DNA of 64,000 bases from CALRQJ02 sp943370285 (GTDB taxonomy: Bacteria > Bacteroidota > Bacteroidia > Chitinophagales > Chitinophagaceae), in NCBI GenBank assembly GCA_943370285.1, contig CALRQJ020000001.1, forward strand, positions 310,001 to 374,000, given 5' to 3'. The translations under genes were made by a program, and so were the position numbers. Positions 16,485 through 26,400 of the stretch are shown piece after piece. Position 1 is the stretch's first letter. Every line of letters starts with the position of its first letter. The notes under the pieces were generated by a model, which saw nothing but the letters and a program-made list of their open reading frames with translations, made no database searches and had not been told where the DNA came from.

Positions 16485-18473
16485 TTATTGTTTCACAATT
16501 CTTAGTACAGTATTATCTTCAAGCTTAAGTAGATAAACACCTGCTGCCAAGCTAGAAACATCCATTTGATAAGGTAATTGATTAATAACCATTTGTTTCA
16601 TGATGGCACCGTTTGCATTTACTAAAGTAGCTTTAGTATTAAGTAGTTTCATACTATTACTTTGAAGTGTGGCTACATTTTTTACGGGCTGTGGTGTTAG
16701 AGAAACATGGTATTTATCTCCTGAAATTTTCACAATACTGCTATATGCAATTTTGCTATCCTCCACAATTTTCAACCGATAGAAATTGGCTGTTTGTAAA
16801 GGACTGGCATCGGTATATTGATACTGATGAGATTGGTAGTTATTGGCAGCAATTGTGGCAATCGGTGAAAACTGAATACCATTTGAACTACGCTCCAATA
16901 CATATTCTCTAATACCGGATTGCTCCGCTACTTTCCATTCTAACTTATTACCGCCGTTTACTTTTGCCCCTACAAAACCTACTAACTTAACTGGCAATGC
17001 ACCTGGTGTACGTAAGTTTAATCGAATCATAAATGGTCTTGCAAATGTAGAGCCGAAACTTTCGACGTTAGACCATGTACCATTAGGATTAGTAGGCCAG
17101 TTTACCCAACCTGCCCCTGCTGTAAAAACATTTGCAGTGTTTATTAGCGCCAATGTAGAATCAAATTCAATTGCTGTAACTACATAGGTGCCAGGGGCTA
17201 ATGTAATTTTTCCACCATAGATTCTTATGGTATCTAATAAAGGATCATTATTAGGGTAAAGTAAAGTGTCGGTAGATGCAATAATTGCATTTGGCACTCC
17301 CATCCCTGTTGTATTCCAAACTACACAGGCATATTTCCGTCCGGTATAACCACGATTGAACCCTATAACAACAGATGACAAATCGGTGGCATTTGCTACA
17401 GTAAAACTTTGACCTATATACCCACCGTTGCCTGCACCTATTCCCAAATTTCCTACAGCAATACCATCATCTCTTGACATAGTTGAATCTGTAACCACTA
17501 TTGTTCTAACTATAGTATCATTGAGATTATTTGCATCGGTTTGCGCAGCAACAGGATAATATTTAACTGTGAAGGTACCCGGTGTAGATGGTGTAAATGT
17601 ACCGCATGTAAAGTTAGCAGTTACACCGGCAGCCAATGAACCTAAAAGTGTACCATTGGTGGTTTGAAGGGCTACAGGGTTTGTACCTTGAAATACCTTT
17701 GCTTGTAAGTTTACATTGGTTAAAGGATCAGAACCCAAATTTGAAATAGAACCACCTAAGTTGAATGATGGATTTTGTGTTTTTGCATAAGCGCTGTATG
17801 GGCCTGTACTATTGGCCACACTTACAGAGCCGTCAAATTGCGTAACTGCTTCAATTTTTACATCATCTATTAATAAAAGAAATTTATCATTGGAATTATT
17901 TCTAAAGCCGATATAAATTGTTTGACCATTATAACTGCTATTTAGATCAACACTTCGACTTGTCCAAGTTGAATTCTCCCCTGTTGTACTAAACAATACT
18001 GTAGAATTAGTAACTTGATTGCCTATTACACCTGTTCCGCCTGTTGGTGCTACTGTCATTATCCTTACTTCATACCCATCTTTGTACATGGCATCATAAG
18101 CTACGGCATTCCAACTAACCCTAATTGTTTTACCTGTAGGGAGGGCAACACCTGGAGTCCACATCCAATCATCTGCACTACCTGTTGGCGCATACCAAGA
18201 AGTTGAAAAAGCACAACTGTCTGTAACATTGCTTGCAAAATCCTCTCTTCTTTCCCATGCTTCATTTACATAAGCTACAGAAGAATTAGGTGTTCTATTA
18301 TCCACATTTCTTAGAAACCAACCTGTTGGAAAATTGTACGTTCCAGCCCCTCCGGCTGTAGACCCAGGTATGCCATCAAAGTCTTCATTAAATAGGACTT
18401 GGGCATTAACACTGTTAAGCTGGAAAATTGCGGCAATGAGCATTACCGAAAAAAAGTGTAGTGTTTTTTTCAT
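16485..18473 (-). CDS. T9SS-secreted protein with cleaved-adhesin/choice-of-anchor J domain
   Basis: 662 residues. Signal peptide to about residue 24 (SVNAQ). Residues about 27-210 form a choice-of-anchor J/cleaved-adhesin beta sandwich (FNEDFDGIPGST, GFRNNSNDKFLLLIDDV). A CARDB-like region about 215-330 and a further beta-rich segment follow, then a fibronectin-like stretch (GNKLEWKVAEQSGIREYVLE). The last ~75 residues are a type A T9SS sorting domain (MDVSSLAAGVYLLKLEDN). Probably exported and anchored at the cell surface. Substrate unknown; no peptidase motif seen. Single gene with its own terminator. Confidence 0.85.
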   Translation of the reverse strand: MKKTLHFFSVMLIAAIFQLNSVNAQVLFNEDFDGIPGSTAGGAGTYNFPTGWFLRNVDNRTPNSSVAYVNEAWERREDFASNVTDSCAFSTSWYAPTGSADDWMWTPGVALPTGKTIRVSWNAVAYDAMYKDGYEVRIMTVAPTGGTGVIGNQVTNSTVLFSTTGENSTWTSRSVDLNSSYNGQTIYIGFRNNSNDKFLLLIDDVKIEAVTQFDGSVSVANSTGPYSAYAKTQNPSFNLGGSISNLGSDPLTNVNLQAKVFQGTNPVALQTTNGTLLGSLAAGVTANFTCGTFTPSTPGTFTVKYYPVAAQTDANNLNDTIVRTIVVTDSTMSRDDGIAVGNLGIGAGNGGYIGQSFTVANATDLSSVVIGFNRGYTGRKYACVVWNTTGMGVPNAIIASTDTLLYPNNDPLLDTIRIYGGKITLAPGTYVVTAIEFDSTLALINTANVFTAGAGWVNWPTNPNGTWSNVESFGSTFARPFMIRLNLRTPGALPVKLVGFVGAKVNGGNKLEWKVAEQSGIREYVLERSSNGIQFSPIATIAANNYQSHQYQYTDASPLQTANFYRLKIVEDSKIAYSSIVKISGDKYHVSLTPQPVKNVATLQSNSMKLLNTKATLVNANGAIMKQMVINQLPYQMDVSSLAAGVYLLKLEDNTVLRIVKQ

Positions 18474-18587
18474 AAAATAGTTTTGATTGAATTATGAAAA
18501 TAATGGAATTTGAAGAAATTCAAAATTAAATTTATGCGTTAATATACATCTATTAATTAATGAGTTATAAAATAGAACACATAATAA

Positions 18588-19961
18588 TCAAATCACCGAA
18601 GCTAGTTTAGCAGTAAAATGTCGTAAAAATGGCACTTCATCTATGATTTTCAAGCCTTTGTATTGGTGTTTATTTTGAAACACTTCAATAATTATTTCAG
18701 CTACATAATCAATATGACTTTGGGTGTACACTCGTCGTGGAATAGCCAACCGAACCAATTCCATCATAGCAGGAATCAATTTTCCATCGGCATCATATTT
18801 ACCAAACATCAAAGAACCAATTTCTACACTTCGTATTCCACCTTCTAAATACAAAGCACCAACTAACACCTGACCGGGGTATTGCGAAACCGGAATATGC
18901 GGTAAAAAAGCTTTGGCATCTAAATATACCGCATGCCCACCGGCGGGCTGCATTACCGGCACTCCGGCAGCGATTAGTTTTTCAGTCAGGTAAGCAATAC
19001 TTCTAATGCGATACTGCAGGTAGTTCTCATCCATCACTTCTTGTAATCCAATAGCGATGGCATCCAAATCTCTCCCGGCTAAACCACCATAAGTTGGAAA
19101 CCCTTCAGTAATAATCAATAAATTTCTACACTGCAAAGCCAGGGCTTCATCATGCATAGCAATAAATCCACCAATATTGGCAAAAGCATCTTTTTTAGCA
19201 CTCATGGTACAACCATCGGCATAAGAAAACAATTCATGTACAATATCAACAACAGGAGTATCTACATAACCTGCTTCTCTTTGCTTAATAAAATAACAAT
19301 TCTCTGCAAACCTGCAAGCATCTATAAACATCGGAATACCATGTTGTTTACAAATTGCTTTAATGTCTCTAATATTTTGCATACTCACCGGTTGTCCACC
19401 ACCGGAATTGTTGGTAACCGTTACGATACATAGCGGAATATTTGCCGCTCCTTTGTCAGCAATGAATAGCTCAAAAGCAGCAACATCCATATTGCCTTTG
19501 AATGGTGCAGGCACTTCGGGCAACTTACCGGCTGCACACAACAAGTCAATGCCTTGTGCTCCGGTGTATTCAATATTGGCTCTTGTAGTATCAAATAATG
19601 TGTTGCTTACAATGTATTTACCTGCACCTCCAATAACAGAAAAAAGGATTTTTTCAGATGCTCTACCTTGATGAGTTGGAATAACAATCGGCATTCCGGT
19701 AATATCTTGAATGGTTTTTTCGAATCGAAAAAAACTGTTGCTTCCGGCATAAGATTCATCTCCGGTCATGATCCCGGCCCATTGTGCACTACTCATGGCA
19801 CTTGTGCCGCTATCGGTTAATAAGTCAATCAATACATCATCAGCCTTAATCAAAAACATATTATAATGGGCTTGATGTAAAATGTCGGAACGCTGCGCTT
19901 TTGTTGTAAAATGTATGGGCTCTACAGATTTTATTTTGAAGGGCTCGATGATTGTTTTCAT
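18588..19961 (-). CDS. tnaA: Tryptophanase
   Basis: PLP enzyme of the beta-eliminating lyase family, converting L-tryptophan to indole, pyruvate and ammonia. PLP lysine is K257 in TMSAKKDAF. The family includes tyrosine phenol-lyase, but both specificity positions read as tryptophanase: Asp124 (FDTTR; Thr124 in Citrobacter TPL) and Ile381 (SVEIGS; Arg381 in TPL). The numbering happens to coincide. 457 residues is normal. No TnaC-like leader peptide or tnaB permease is evident nearby. Stands alone between the T9SS gene and ssrA. Confidence 0.9.
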   Translation of the reverse strand: MKTIIEPFKIKSVEPIHFTTKAQRSDILHQAHYNMFLIKADDVLIDLLTDSGTSAMSSAQWAGIMTGDESYAGSNSFFRFEKTIQDITGMPIVIPTHQGRASEKILFSVIGGAGKYIVSNTLFDTTRANIEYTGAQGIDLLCAAGKLPEVPAPFKGNMDVAAFELFIADKGAANIPLCIVTVTNNSGGGQPVSMQNIRDIKAICKQHGIPMFIDACRFAENCYFIKQREAGYVDTPVVDIVHELFSYADGCTMSAKKDAFANIGGFIAMHDEALALQCRNLLIITEGFPTYGGLAGRDLDAIAIGLQEVMDENYLQYRIRSIAYLTEKLIAAGVPVMQPAGGHAVYLDAKAFLPHIPVSQYPGQVLVGALYLEGGIRSVEIGSLMFGKYDADGKLIPAMMELVRLAIPRRVYTQSHIDYVAEIIIEVFQNKHQYKGLKIIDEVPFLRHFTAKLASVI

Positions 19962-20150
19962 AATAAATAGTTTGAAATACTGCCGTTAATAAGCAATCAG
20001 ATAAATAATGAGAGAAAATGTAGGAATAAGAAATAGTAAAAAGTACAATGTACTATTTGGGGCGGCGAATGATATTTACCCAGCGTTGCATAACAGCAAA
20101 ACTGCAAGTAATACATTTGAAATACTATGACTTCAATCAGTTTTAGCCAT

Positions 20151-20183
20151 AAAAAAACGGAAATAGCTATGCTACTATTTCCG
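20151..20183 (-). terminator. Terminator of ssrA
   Basis: Arms CGGAAATAG and CTATTTCCG; on the minus strand it is followed by seven T. It begins 5 bp after the tmRNA 3' end. Confidence 0.85.
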
Positions 20184-20187
20184 CTAG

Positions 20188-20557
20188 TGGAGCTGACCGG
20201 AGTCGAACCGGTGTCCAAACAAATTCGCCGTAAGCTTTCTACATGCTTATTTCTGTATTGATTGTAGGGCAAGCACCGGAACAGAACGAACCAATACCCA
20301 CCTTAGCTGGATGGTCTTAAACAACAGGCACAGCCTTCTGTTGTAGCAGCTTTTATTTGTTTTGAGTCGGCGGCGGCACTTGGTAAAAAGCAAACCTGTG
20401 CGGCGGCCCAAATGACTACTTAATCACTGATTAGGCAGCCATGGCATACTGAGTATTGCCATTTAGTGTTTGAATATTCAGATTAAAGTGCTAATTATCC
20501 AACGCACTGCATGCTTACACCTACAAAGAACATTGCTGTCAAAACCAATACAGCCCC
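20188..20557 (-). ncRNA. ssrA: Transfer-messenger RNA (tmRNA)
   Basis: Rescues stalled ribosomes and tags the nascent peptide. The 5' end GGGGCTG (20551-20557) pairs with CAGCTCC at the 3' end (20189-20195), with the same G-U pair as in E. coli. The 3' part carries the T-arm GGTTCGACTCC. The reading frame at 20431-20460 encodes GNTQYAMAA and TAA, close to Bacteroidota tags such as GEESYAMAA. The CCA end is not encoded (genomic sequence continues CTAG). A rho-independent terminator follows. SmpB is not in the window. Confidence 0.96.
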
Positions 20558-20644
20558 ATTTGAGTTTGTGCGTTCCAATGTTCAATTCTTTAAAAAATTC
20601 TGATTAAAAACTTTTGAACGTTTGAACATTTGAACCTATCGAAC

Positions 20645-21997
20645 CTATTTAAACATTCTCCAAAAATCGAGCCCAAGTGCATAAGCCATCAAGCCCAATA
20701 ACAATACCATACCTACCATTTGAGCGTATTCCATAAACTTATCGCTTGGTTTACGACCGGTAATCATTTCAACCAATGTAAATAAAGCATGGCCGCCATC
20801 TAATGCAGGAATAGGTAAAATATTCATGAATGCTAAAATGATAGAAAAAATGGCAGTTAAACGCCAAAACTGCTGCCAATCCCACTCACCGGGGAAAGTA
20901 TTTCCAATACTTATTACACTTCCTAAACTATCGTTAGGATTCACTTTTCCGGTAACCAATTGCTTTAGTCCGGTAACGTATCTACCCAAAGTTTCCCAAC
21001 ATTTTTTGATACCCACCGGTATAGATTCAAAAAATGAGTATTCCTGTGTTTCTAAAACAAAACCTAGTTTATCCATAGCTAGAACAGGTCTTGCACCAAT
21101 AAATCCTTCTTTACTTACCGGAATAGTCAGCGATAAAGTATCCTTGCCTCTTAAAAATTTAACCGCCACTTTTTGTCCGGCTTTAGATTTTACTATGTTG
21201 GCAATTTCCTGAAAATAAGGCGAAGCCAAACTATCAACACCAATCAACACATCATCCTTTTTCAACCCTGCTTTTTCAGCCGTAGACTCTTTAGTAAATT
21301 CACTAATAATAAAAGGCACTCTTACACTTGTAAAACCACCCAACTTGTTCTTATTTAACTCATTCGATAATCCTTCAGGAACAGCTAAGTCAAAGGTTTT
21401 ACCATCTCTTTCAACAGTCATCGTTTTTACTTCGTCTAAAACAATTTCAACCGGAATGGTTAAGGTGTTTTTTACGGGTTTATTATCCAACTTAACAATG
21501 TAATCTCCGTTTTGAAGTCCGGCTTTCACGGCTAAACTATCCGCATAAATACCATATTTCATATTCTTTACGGGCAAATATTCTTCGCCCCAAACCCACA
21601 TAATCATTACAAATAACACCAATGCCAAAACAATATTTACAAACACACCACCCACCATAATAATCAATCTTTGCCAGGCCGGCTTACTGCGAAATTCATA
21701 ATCTTGCGGTGGCAGTTTCATTTGCTCTTTATCCATGCTTTCATCCACCATACCACTAATTTTGACATAGCCACCGAAAGGCACCCAACCAATACCATAC
21801 TCGGTTTCACCCTTTTGTTTTTTCCATAAACTAAACCAAGGATTAAAAAACAAATAAAATTTTTCTACCCTGCATTTAAACCATTTGGCCGGCAAAAAAT
21901 GTCCCAACTCATGCAGTACAACTAATATGGAAAACGATAAAATAAACTGTCCTGTTTTTACGGCTATACTTGCCCAATCTATTGCTAATAAAGTCAT
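20645..21997 (-). CDS. rseP: Site-2 intramembrane zinc metalloprotease RseP
   Basis: Cleaves transmembrane anti-sigma factors or signal-peptide remnants within the inner membrane. Zinc motif HELGH at residues 29-33, two PDZ domains in the middle (GLKKDDVLIGVDS in the second), and the third zinc ligand in the C-terminal NILPIPALDGGH. About four transmembrane helices; 450 residues is typical. Located 140 bp downstream of dxr on the same strand, the common dxr-rseP pairing. Confidence 0.94.
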   Translation of the reverse strand: MTLLAIDWASIAVKTGQFILSFSILVVLHELGHFLPAKWFKCRVEKFYLFFNPWFSLWKKQKGETEYGIGWVPFGGYVKISGMVDESMDKEQMKLPPQDYEFRSKPAWQRLIIMVGGVFVNIVLALVLFVMIMWVWGEEYLPVKNMKYGIYADSLAVKAGLQNGDYIVKLDNKPVKNTLTIPVEIVLDEVKTMTVERDGKTFDLAVPEGLSNELNKNKLGGFTSVRVPFIISEFTKESTAEKAGLKKDDVLIGVDSLASPYFQEIANIVKSKAGQKVAVKFLRGKDTLSLTIPVSKEGFIGARPVLAMDKLGFVLETQEYSFFESIPVGIKKCWETLGRYVTGLKQLVTGKVNPNDSLGSVISIGNTFPGEWDWQQFWRLTAIFSIILAFMNILPIPALDGGHALFTLVEMITGRKPSDKFMEYAQMVGMVLLLGLMAYALGLDFWRMFK

Positions 21998-22137
21998 ACA
22001 AACCTGTCCTTTAAAAGAGGACTACTTTTTTTATTGTTTGGTTACGAACTATGGTGTTTTAATCAACTCCGGTTGTGTCACTCACTTCTACGGTAGCAAC
22101 ACCACTCGGCCCATTAGTAGCTGAAAACGACATAAAC

Positions 22138-23295
22138 TTACATCTGAATCAGCGAAGCAGCGAAATTACGGGCCTCGCCATCGGTTTCAAAATATTGTTC
22201 TAAACTCGGTTTTTCTATAAATGTGACTTTGTTCATGGTTTGTTCTACCACTTCGGTCATATCTAAAAACCCAATCCTATTTTTCAAAAACGCATATACG
22301 GCAATTTCGTTAGCAGCGTTCAATACACAAGGCATATTACCCCCTTTATTCAATGCATCAATGGCTAAACCCAAATTTCTAAAGGTTTTAATATCCGGTT
22401 CTTCAAACGTTAATGTGTTCGGTTTTTTGAAATCGTATCTTGGAAAATCGTTCGGAATACGCTGCGGAAATGCCAATGCATATTGAATGGGCAATTTCAT
22501 ATCGGGTAACCCCATTTGTGCTTTTATACTACCATCTTCAAATTGCACCATACTGTGTATAATACTTTGCGGATGCACTACTACTTGAATTTGCGGTGGC
22601 TGTAAATTAAACAACCATTTCGCTTCAATCATCTCCAAACCTTTATTCATCAAAGTAGCAGAGTCAACAGTAATTTTGGCACCCATACTCCAATTAGGGT
22701 GTTGCAGCGCATGGTCTCGTTTTACATTCACCAAAAAATTGGGCTTTTTGCCAAAAAAAGGGCCACCACTTGCTGTTAAAATAATTCGTTCGATTTTGTT
22801 TCTGGTTTCGCCAACTAGACATTGAAATATGGCTGAATGCTCACTATCTACCGGGATTACAGGTACTTGTTTTTCGTAGGCTTTTTGCATTACGATATCA
22901 CCGGCTACCACTAAGGTTTCTTTGTTGGCCAAGGCAATGGTTTTACCATTTTCAATTGCTGCAAGGGTAGGTTTTAAGCCGGCATAACCTACAATAGCAG
23001 CCAACATTACATCATATACGTCCATGGCAGCGACTTCTTCTACCGCTAGTTCACCTGCCATTACTTGAATGGTAGTGCCGGCTAAAGATTGTTTTACTTT
23101 ACTGTACTTGGTTTCATCTCCAATTACCACTACAGCCGGCTTAAAGGCCAATGCTTGCTTTACCAACAATTCATCGTTGGTATGTGCTGTTAATATTGCA
23201 GCTGAAAACAAATGCGGATTGGCCTGAATAACATCTAATGCCTGTGTACCTATTGAACCTGTAGAACCGAAAATGGCAATGCGTTTGGTGGTCAT
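22138..23295 (-). CDS. dxr: 1-deoxy-D-xylulose 5-phosphate reductoisomerase
   Basis: Second enzyme of the MEP isoprenoid pathway, making 2-C-methyl-D-erythritol 4-phosphate with NADPH. NADPH loop GSTGSIGTQALDVI is at residues 10-23. Catalytic and metal residues lie in PVDSEHSAIFQCL and DSATLMNKGLEMIEA, and the C-terminal helical domain is complete. 385 residues. Presence shows use of the MEP rather than the mevalonate route. Upstream of rseP on the same strand. Confidence 0.96.
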   Translation of the reverse strand: MTTKRIAIFGSTGSIGTQALDVIQANPHLFSAAILTAHTNDELLVKQALAFKPAVVVIGDETKYSKVKQSLAGTTIQVMAGELAVEEVAAMDVYDVMLAAIVGYAGLKPTLAAIENGKTIALANKETLVVAGDIVMQKAYEKQVPVIPVDSEHSAIFQCLVGETRNKIERIILTASGGPFFGKKPNFLVNVKRDHALQHPNWSMGAKITVDSATLMNKGLEMIEAKWLFNLQPPQIQVVVHPQSIIHSMVQFEDGSIKAQMGLPDMKLPIQYALAFPQRIPNDFPRYDFKKPNTLTFEEPDIKTFRNLGLAIDALNKGGNMPCVLNAANEIAVYAFLKNRIGFLDMTEVVEQTMNKVTFIEKPSLEQYFETDGEARNFAASLIQM

Positions 23296-23380
23296 GCTTA
23301 GCTTTTTGCAGGCGGTAAAGATAATGGAATATTGAAAAGTGCCGTTTATTGTATGATGCTGTTCTGTTAATGCCGTGACA

Positions 23381-23426
23381 AAATAAACAACGGGCTGCCT
23401 TTTGGGCAGCCCGTTGAGGTTTATTT
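23381..23426 (-). terminator. Terminator of the giant HYR gene
   Basis: Arms AACGGGCTGCC and GGGCAGCCCGTT around TTTT, extended by an outer AAATAAAC / GTTTATTT pairing. 19 bp beyond the stop of the 3458-residue gene. Confidence 0.88.
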
Positions 23427-23444
23427 GTAGGTACGGAACTATAG

Positions 23445-26400
23445 TTAGTTTCCTTTCACCAATCGCACTACTTTGCGTTCGGTGCCTTGAATGATTTCAG
23501 CAAAGTAGATGCCGCTGCTGTAGTTGCCGCCTACAGGTATTGCTGAACCTACTACTACTTTATTAATCACCGTAAGCACTTTACCTTGTGCATCGGTTAC
23601 TTTGATGGTAACTGGTGATTGCTGCTTGCTTTGAACCATAATCACAAAGTCCGTTAACGATGGATTGGGTGCTACTTTTACTTGTAACGTGGTTGCTTCG
23701 GGCTGCTCTTCCATTTCATACACCGCTTTGGTGTACGTTGGGGCTTCATTACCGCTGCAACTGTAACCATTCCAGTTTACATACTTGCCTTCGCTCTCTA
23801 CTTCATCGGCTATAAATAAACCTATCATGTTCACCGCATTGCAATTTTGATTGCCATTGCCGTTGCCATAACCATCATTGTCATCATCATCATCATCATC
23901 GTCGTCATCTCCATGTCCGTTTCTGTGTTGGCTGTTACCACCACATCCGCTGTGAGAGGAATGACAATTTGAACCGCCGGTTACTTTGATCTTACCACTT
24001 GGGGCATAGATATTGGCGATAACCGTAGTATTGCCGCCCTTCACCTGGAACTTCTCTTCATCGCATTTCTCATCTCCTAAGTAGAATGTTACTTTATTGC
24101 CATCAGGATTGATGTAACAATCTTCTTCTACCTTAACTTGCTTGCTTACCCTCACACTCGTATTGTCGGCAAACTTAACCGCAGTTGATCCATTGCTTGG
24201 ACCCTTGCCTACTTTAAGATCGCTGATGTTCAATGTAGTTTGCGTAAACCTTACTACTGCTCCCTCTTCAATGTCTATGTTGCCAAATATGGTTCCGTTT
24301 AAGGTTACATTGGCGCCTTTTCTCACTTTAAGCGTTTTGTAATTGCCGTTTAAGGTAACTGTTACAAACTGATTTACCGTAAAGCTTGGTAAAGCATTGA
24401 TTTGCTGATTGGTTAACAGGTTCTTCTGCATCGTTGGTAAGCTTACTGTTGCTACGCCTAAGATGCGGTTGGGTACACTAGCACCTTGCTCTACCTTAAT
24501 CTTTGGTGCTTTTACAAAAGCACCGGCGCCTGTCATAGCTGAATACTGCTTAAACTCTGCTTCGCCTTTTATCGTCATCACACCTACACTTCCACTCTGT
24601 ACATCACTGTACTTCTTCATCTCTACTTCTTTGTAAGCAAGTATGGTGTAGTTGCTGATGATGTTCTGCTTCTGGTAGTTGTACACTGCAGGTACCGCAC
24701 TTCTGCAACCAAAGCCATCAAAGCTGTACACACTGTAATTGCCATCGCCATTGGTATTGCCTAACTGTATGCTAGCCGTTGATGCAAATGGTGCATTGTT
24801 GTAACTCCATGCATAACTGTATGGTCCGCTTAACGTTGAACTGGCCGTTAACGTTAGCTTGTTACAGAAGGCATTGGCATCGGTTGTTACATAACTTACT
24901 ACCGGTAATGGTCTGATGACTACTGTAGTAGTACAAGTAATCGTATTACCTGTTACATCTCTTACCGTCCAATTAATAGTAGTAGTTCCGATATTGTAGT
25001 TCTCTGTTGCTGTTGCTGATACCGTTGGTGTTGCTTTTGTAGTAGCTCCACTTAAGGTATAACTTACTGTTACAGGACTGCAATTATCTGTAGCTACTAA
25101 TGTAGCGGTTCTACTATTGCCTGCTAAATCATTACATGATGCAGCTACTGTTGGGCATGTAGTAATAACCGGTTTAGTTACATCTTGTACAGTAATCGTT
25201 TGTACACACTCACTATAGTTGCCGCTTACATCCGTTGCTCTCCATGTTCTGGTAATCACATAGTTGTAATGAGCAGGATTATTGACATCAGCACTTTGTG
25301 TTGATGTCTGTGACTGTGTAATCGCTACCGGTGAACAGTTGTCTGTTGCAGTAGCAACTCCTGTGGCTGATGATGTGTTATCATCTTGACAGTTCACTGT
25401 TCTGTTTGCAGGACAAGTGATGGTTGGATTAGTTACATCTTGTACGGTGATCGTTTGTACACACTCTGCGTAGTTGCCTGTTACGTCCGTTGCTCTCCAT
25501 GTTCTGGTGATGACATAGTTGTAATGAGCAGGATTATTGATGTCTGCACTTTGTGTACTTGTCTGTGATTGTGTAATCGTTACCGGTGAACAGTTGTCTG
25601 TTGCTGTTGCTACGCCTGTGGCTGCACTAGTGTTATCATCTTGACAGTTCACTGTTCTGTTTGCAGGACAAGTGATTGTTGGATTAGTTACATCTTGTAC
25701 TGTTATCGTTTGTACACACTCACTAAAGTTGCCTGTTACATCTGTTGCTCTCCATGTTCTGGTAATCACATAGTTGTAATGGGCAGGGTTGTTGATATCT
25801 GCACTTTGTGTTGATGTTTGTGATTGTGTGATTGTTACCGGTGAACAGTTGTCTGTTGCTGTTGCTACGCCTGTGGCTGATGATGTGTTATCATCTTGAC
25901 AGTTCACTGTTCTGTTTGCAGGACAAGTGATCACTGGGTTAGTTACATCTTGTACTGTGATCGTTTGTGTCTTGCTTGATGTATTTCCACAAGCATCTGT
26001 AGCCGTCCATGTTCTGGTAATCGTGTAATTGTAATGCGCTGCATTGTTTACATCTGCATTACGAGTACTTACTTGATTAAAAGTAACTACAGGTTCAACA
26101 TCGCAATTATCTGTTGCAGTTAAGGTAGCAGGTTCTTGTACCGCATCGCAACTTACTGTTACATCAGCAGGTGCTGCACTTAATGCAGGAGCTTGTGTAT
26201 CTTGAACAGTGATAACTTGTGTTTTGCTTGATGTATTACCACAAGCATCGGTTGCTGTCCACACTCTGGTTAATGTATAATTGCTTGGACAATTGCCATT
26301 GGCTCTTGTTTCTGCATAAGTTACCACAGGTGCATTATCGCAATTATCTGTTGCAGTTAATACTGCAGGTGCAGGTACTGCATCACACTCAACTGTTGTA

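Noticed and set aside
18588..19961. Tyrosine phenol-lyase
   Set aside because: Specificity residues Asp124 and Ile381 match tryptophanase, not Thr124/Arg381 of TPL.
19997..20272. Open reading frame of 91 codons on the minus strand
   Set aside because: It lies across the 3' half of the tmRNA and its terminator, and reads the T-arm in frame.
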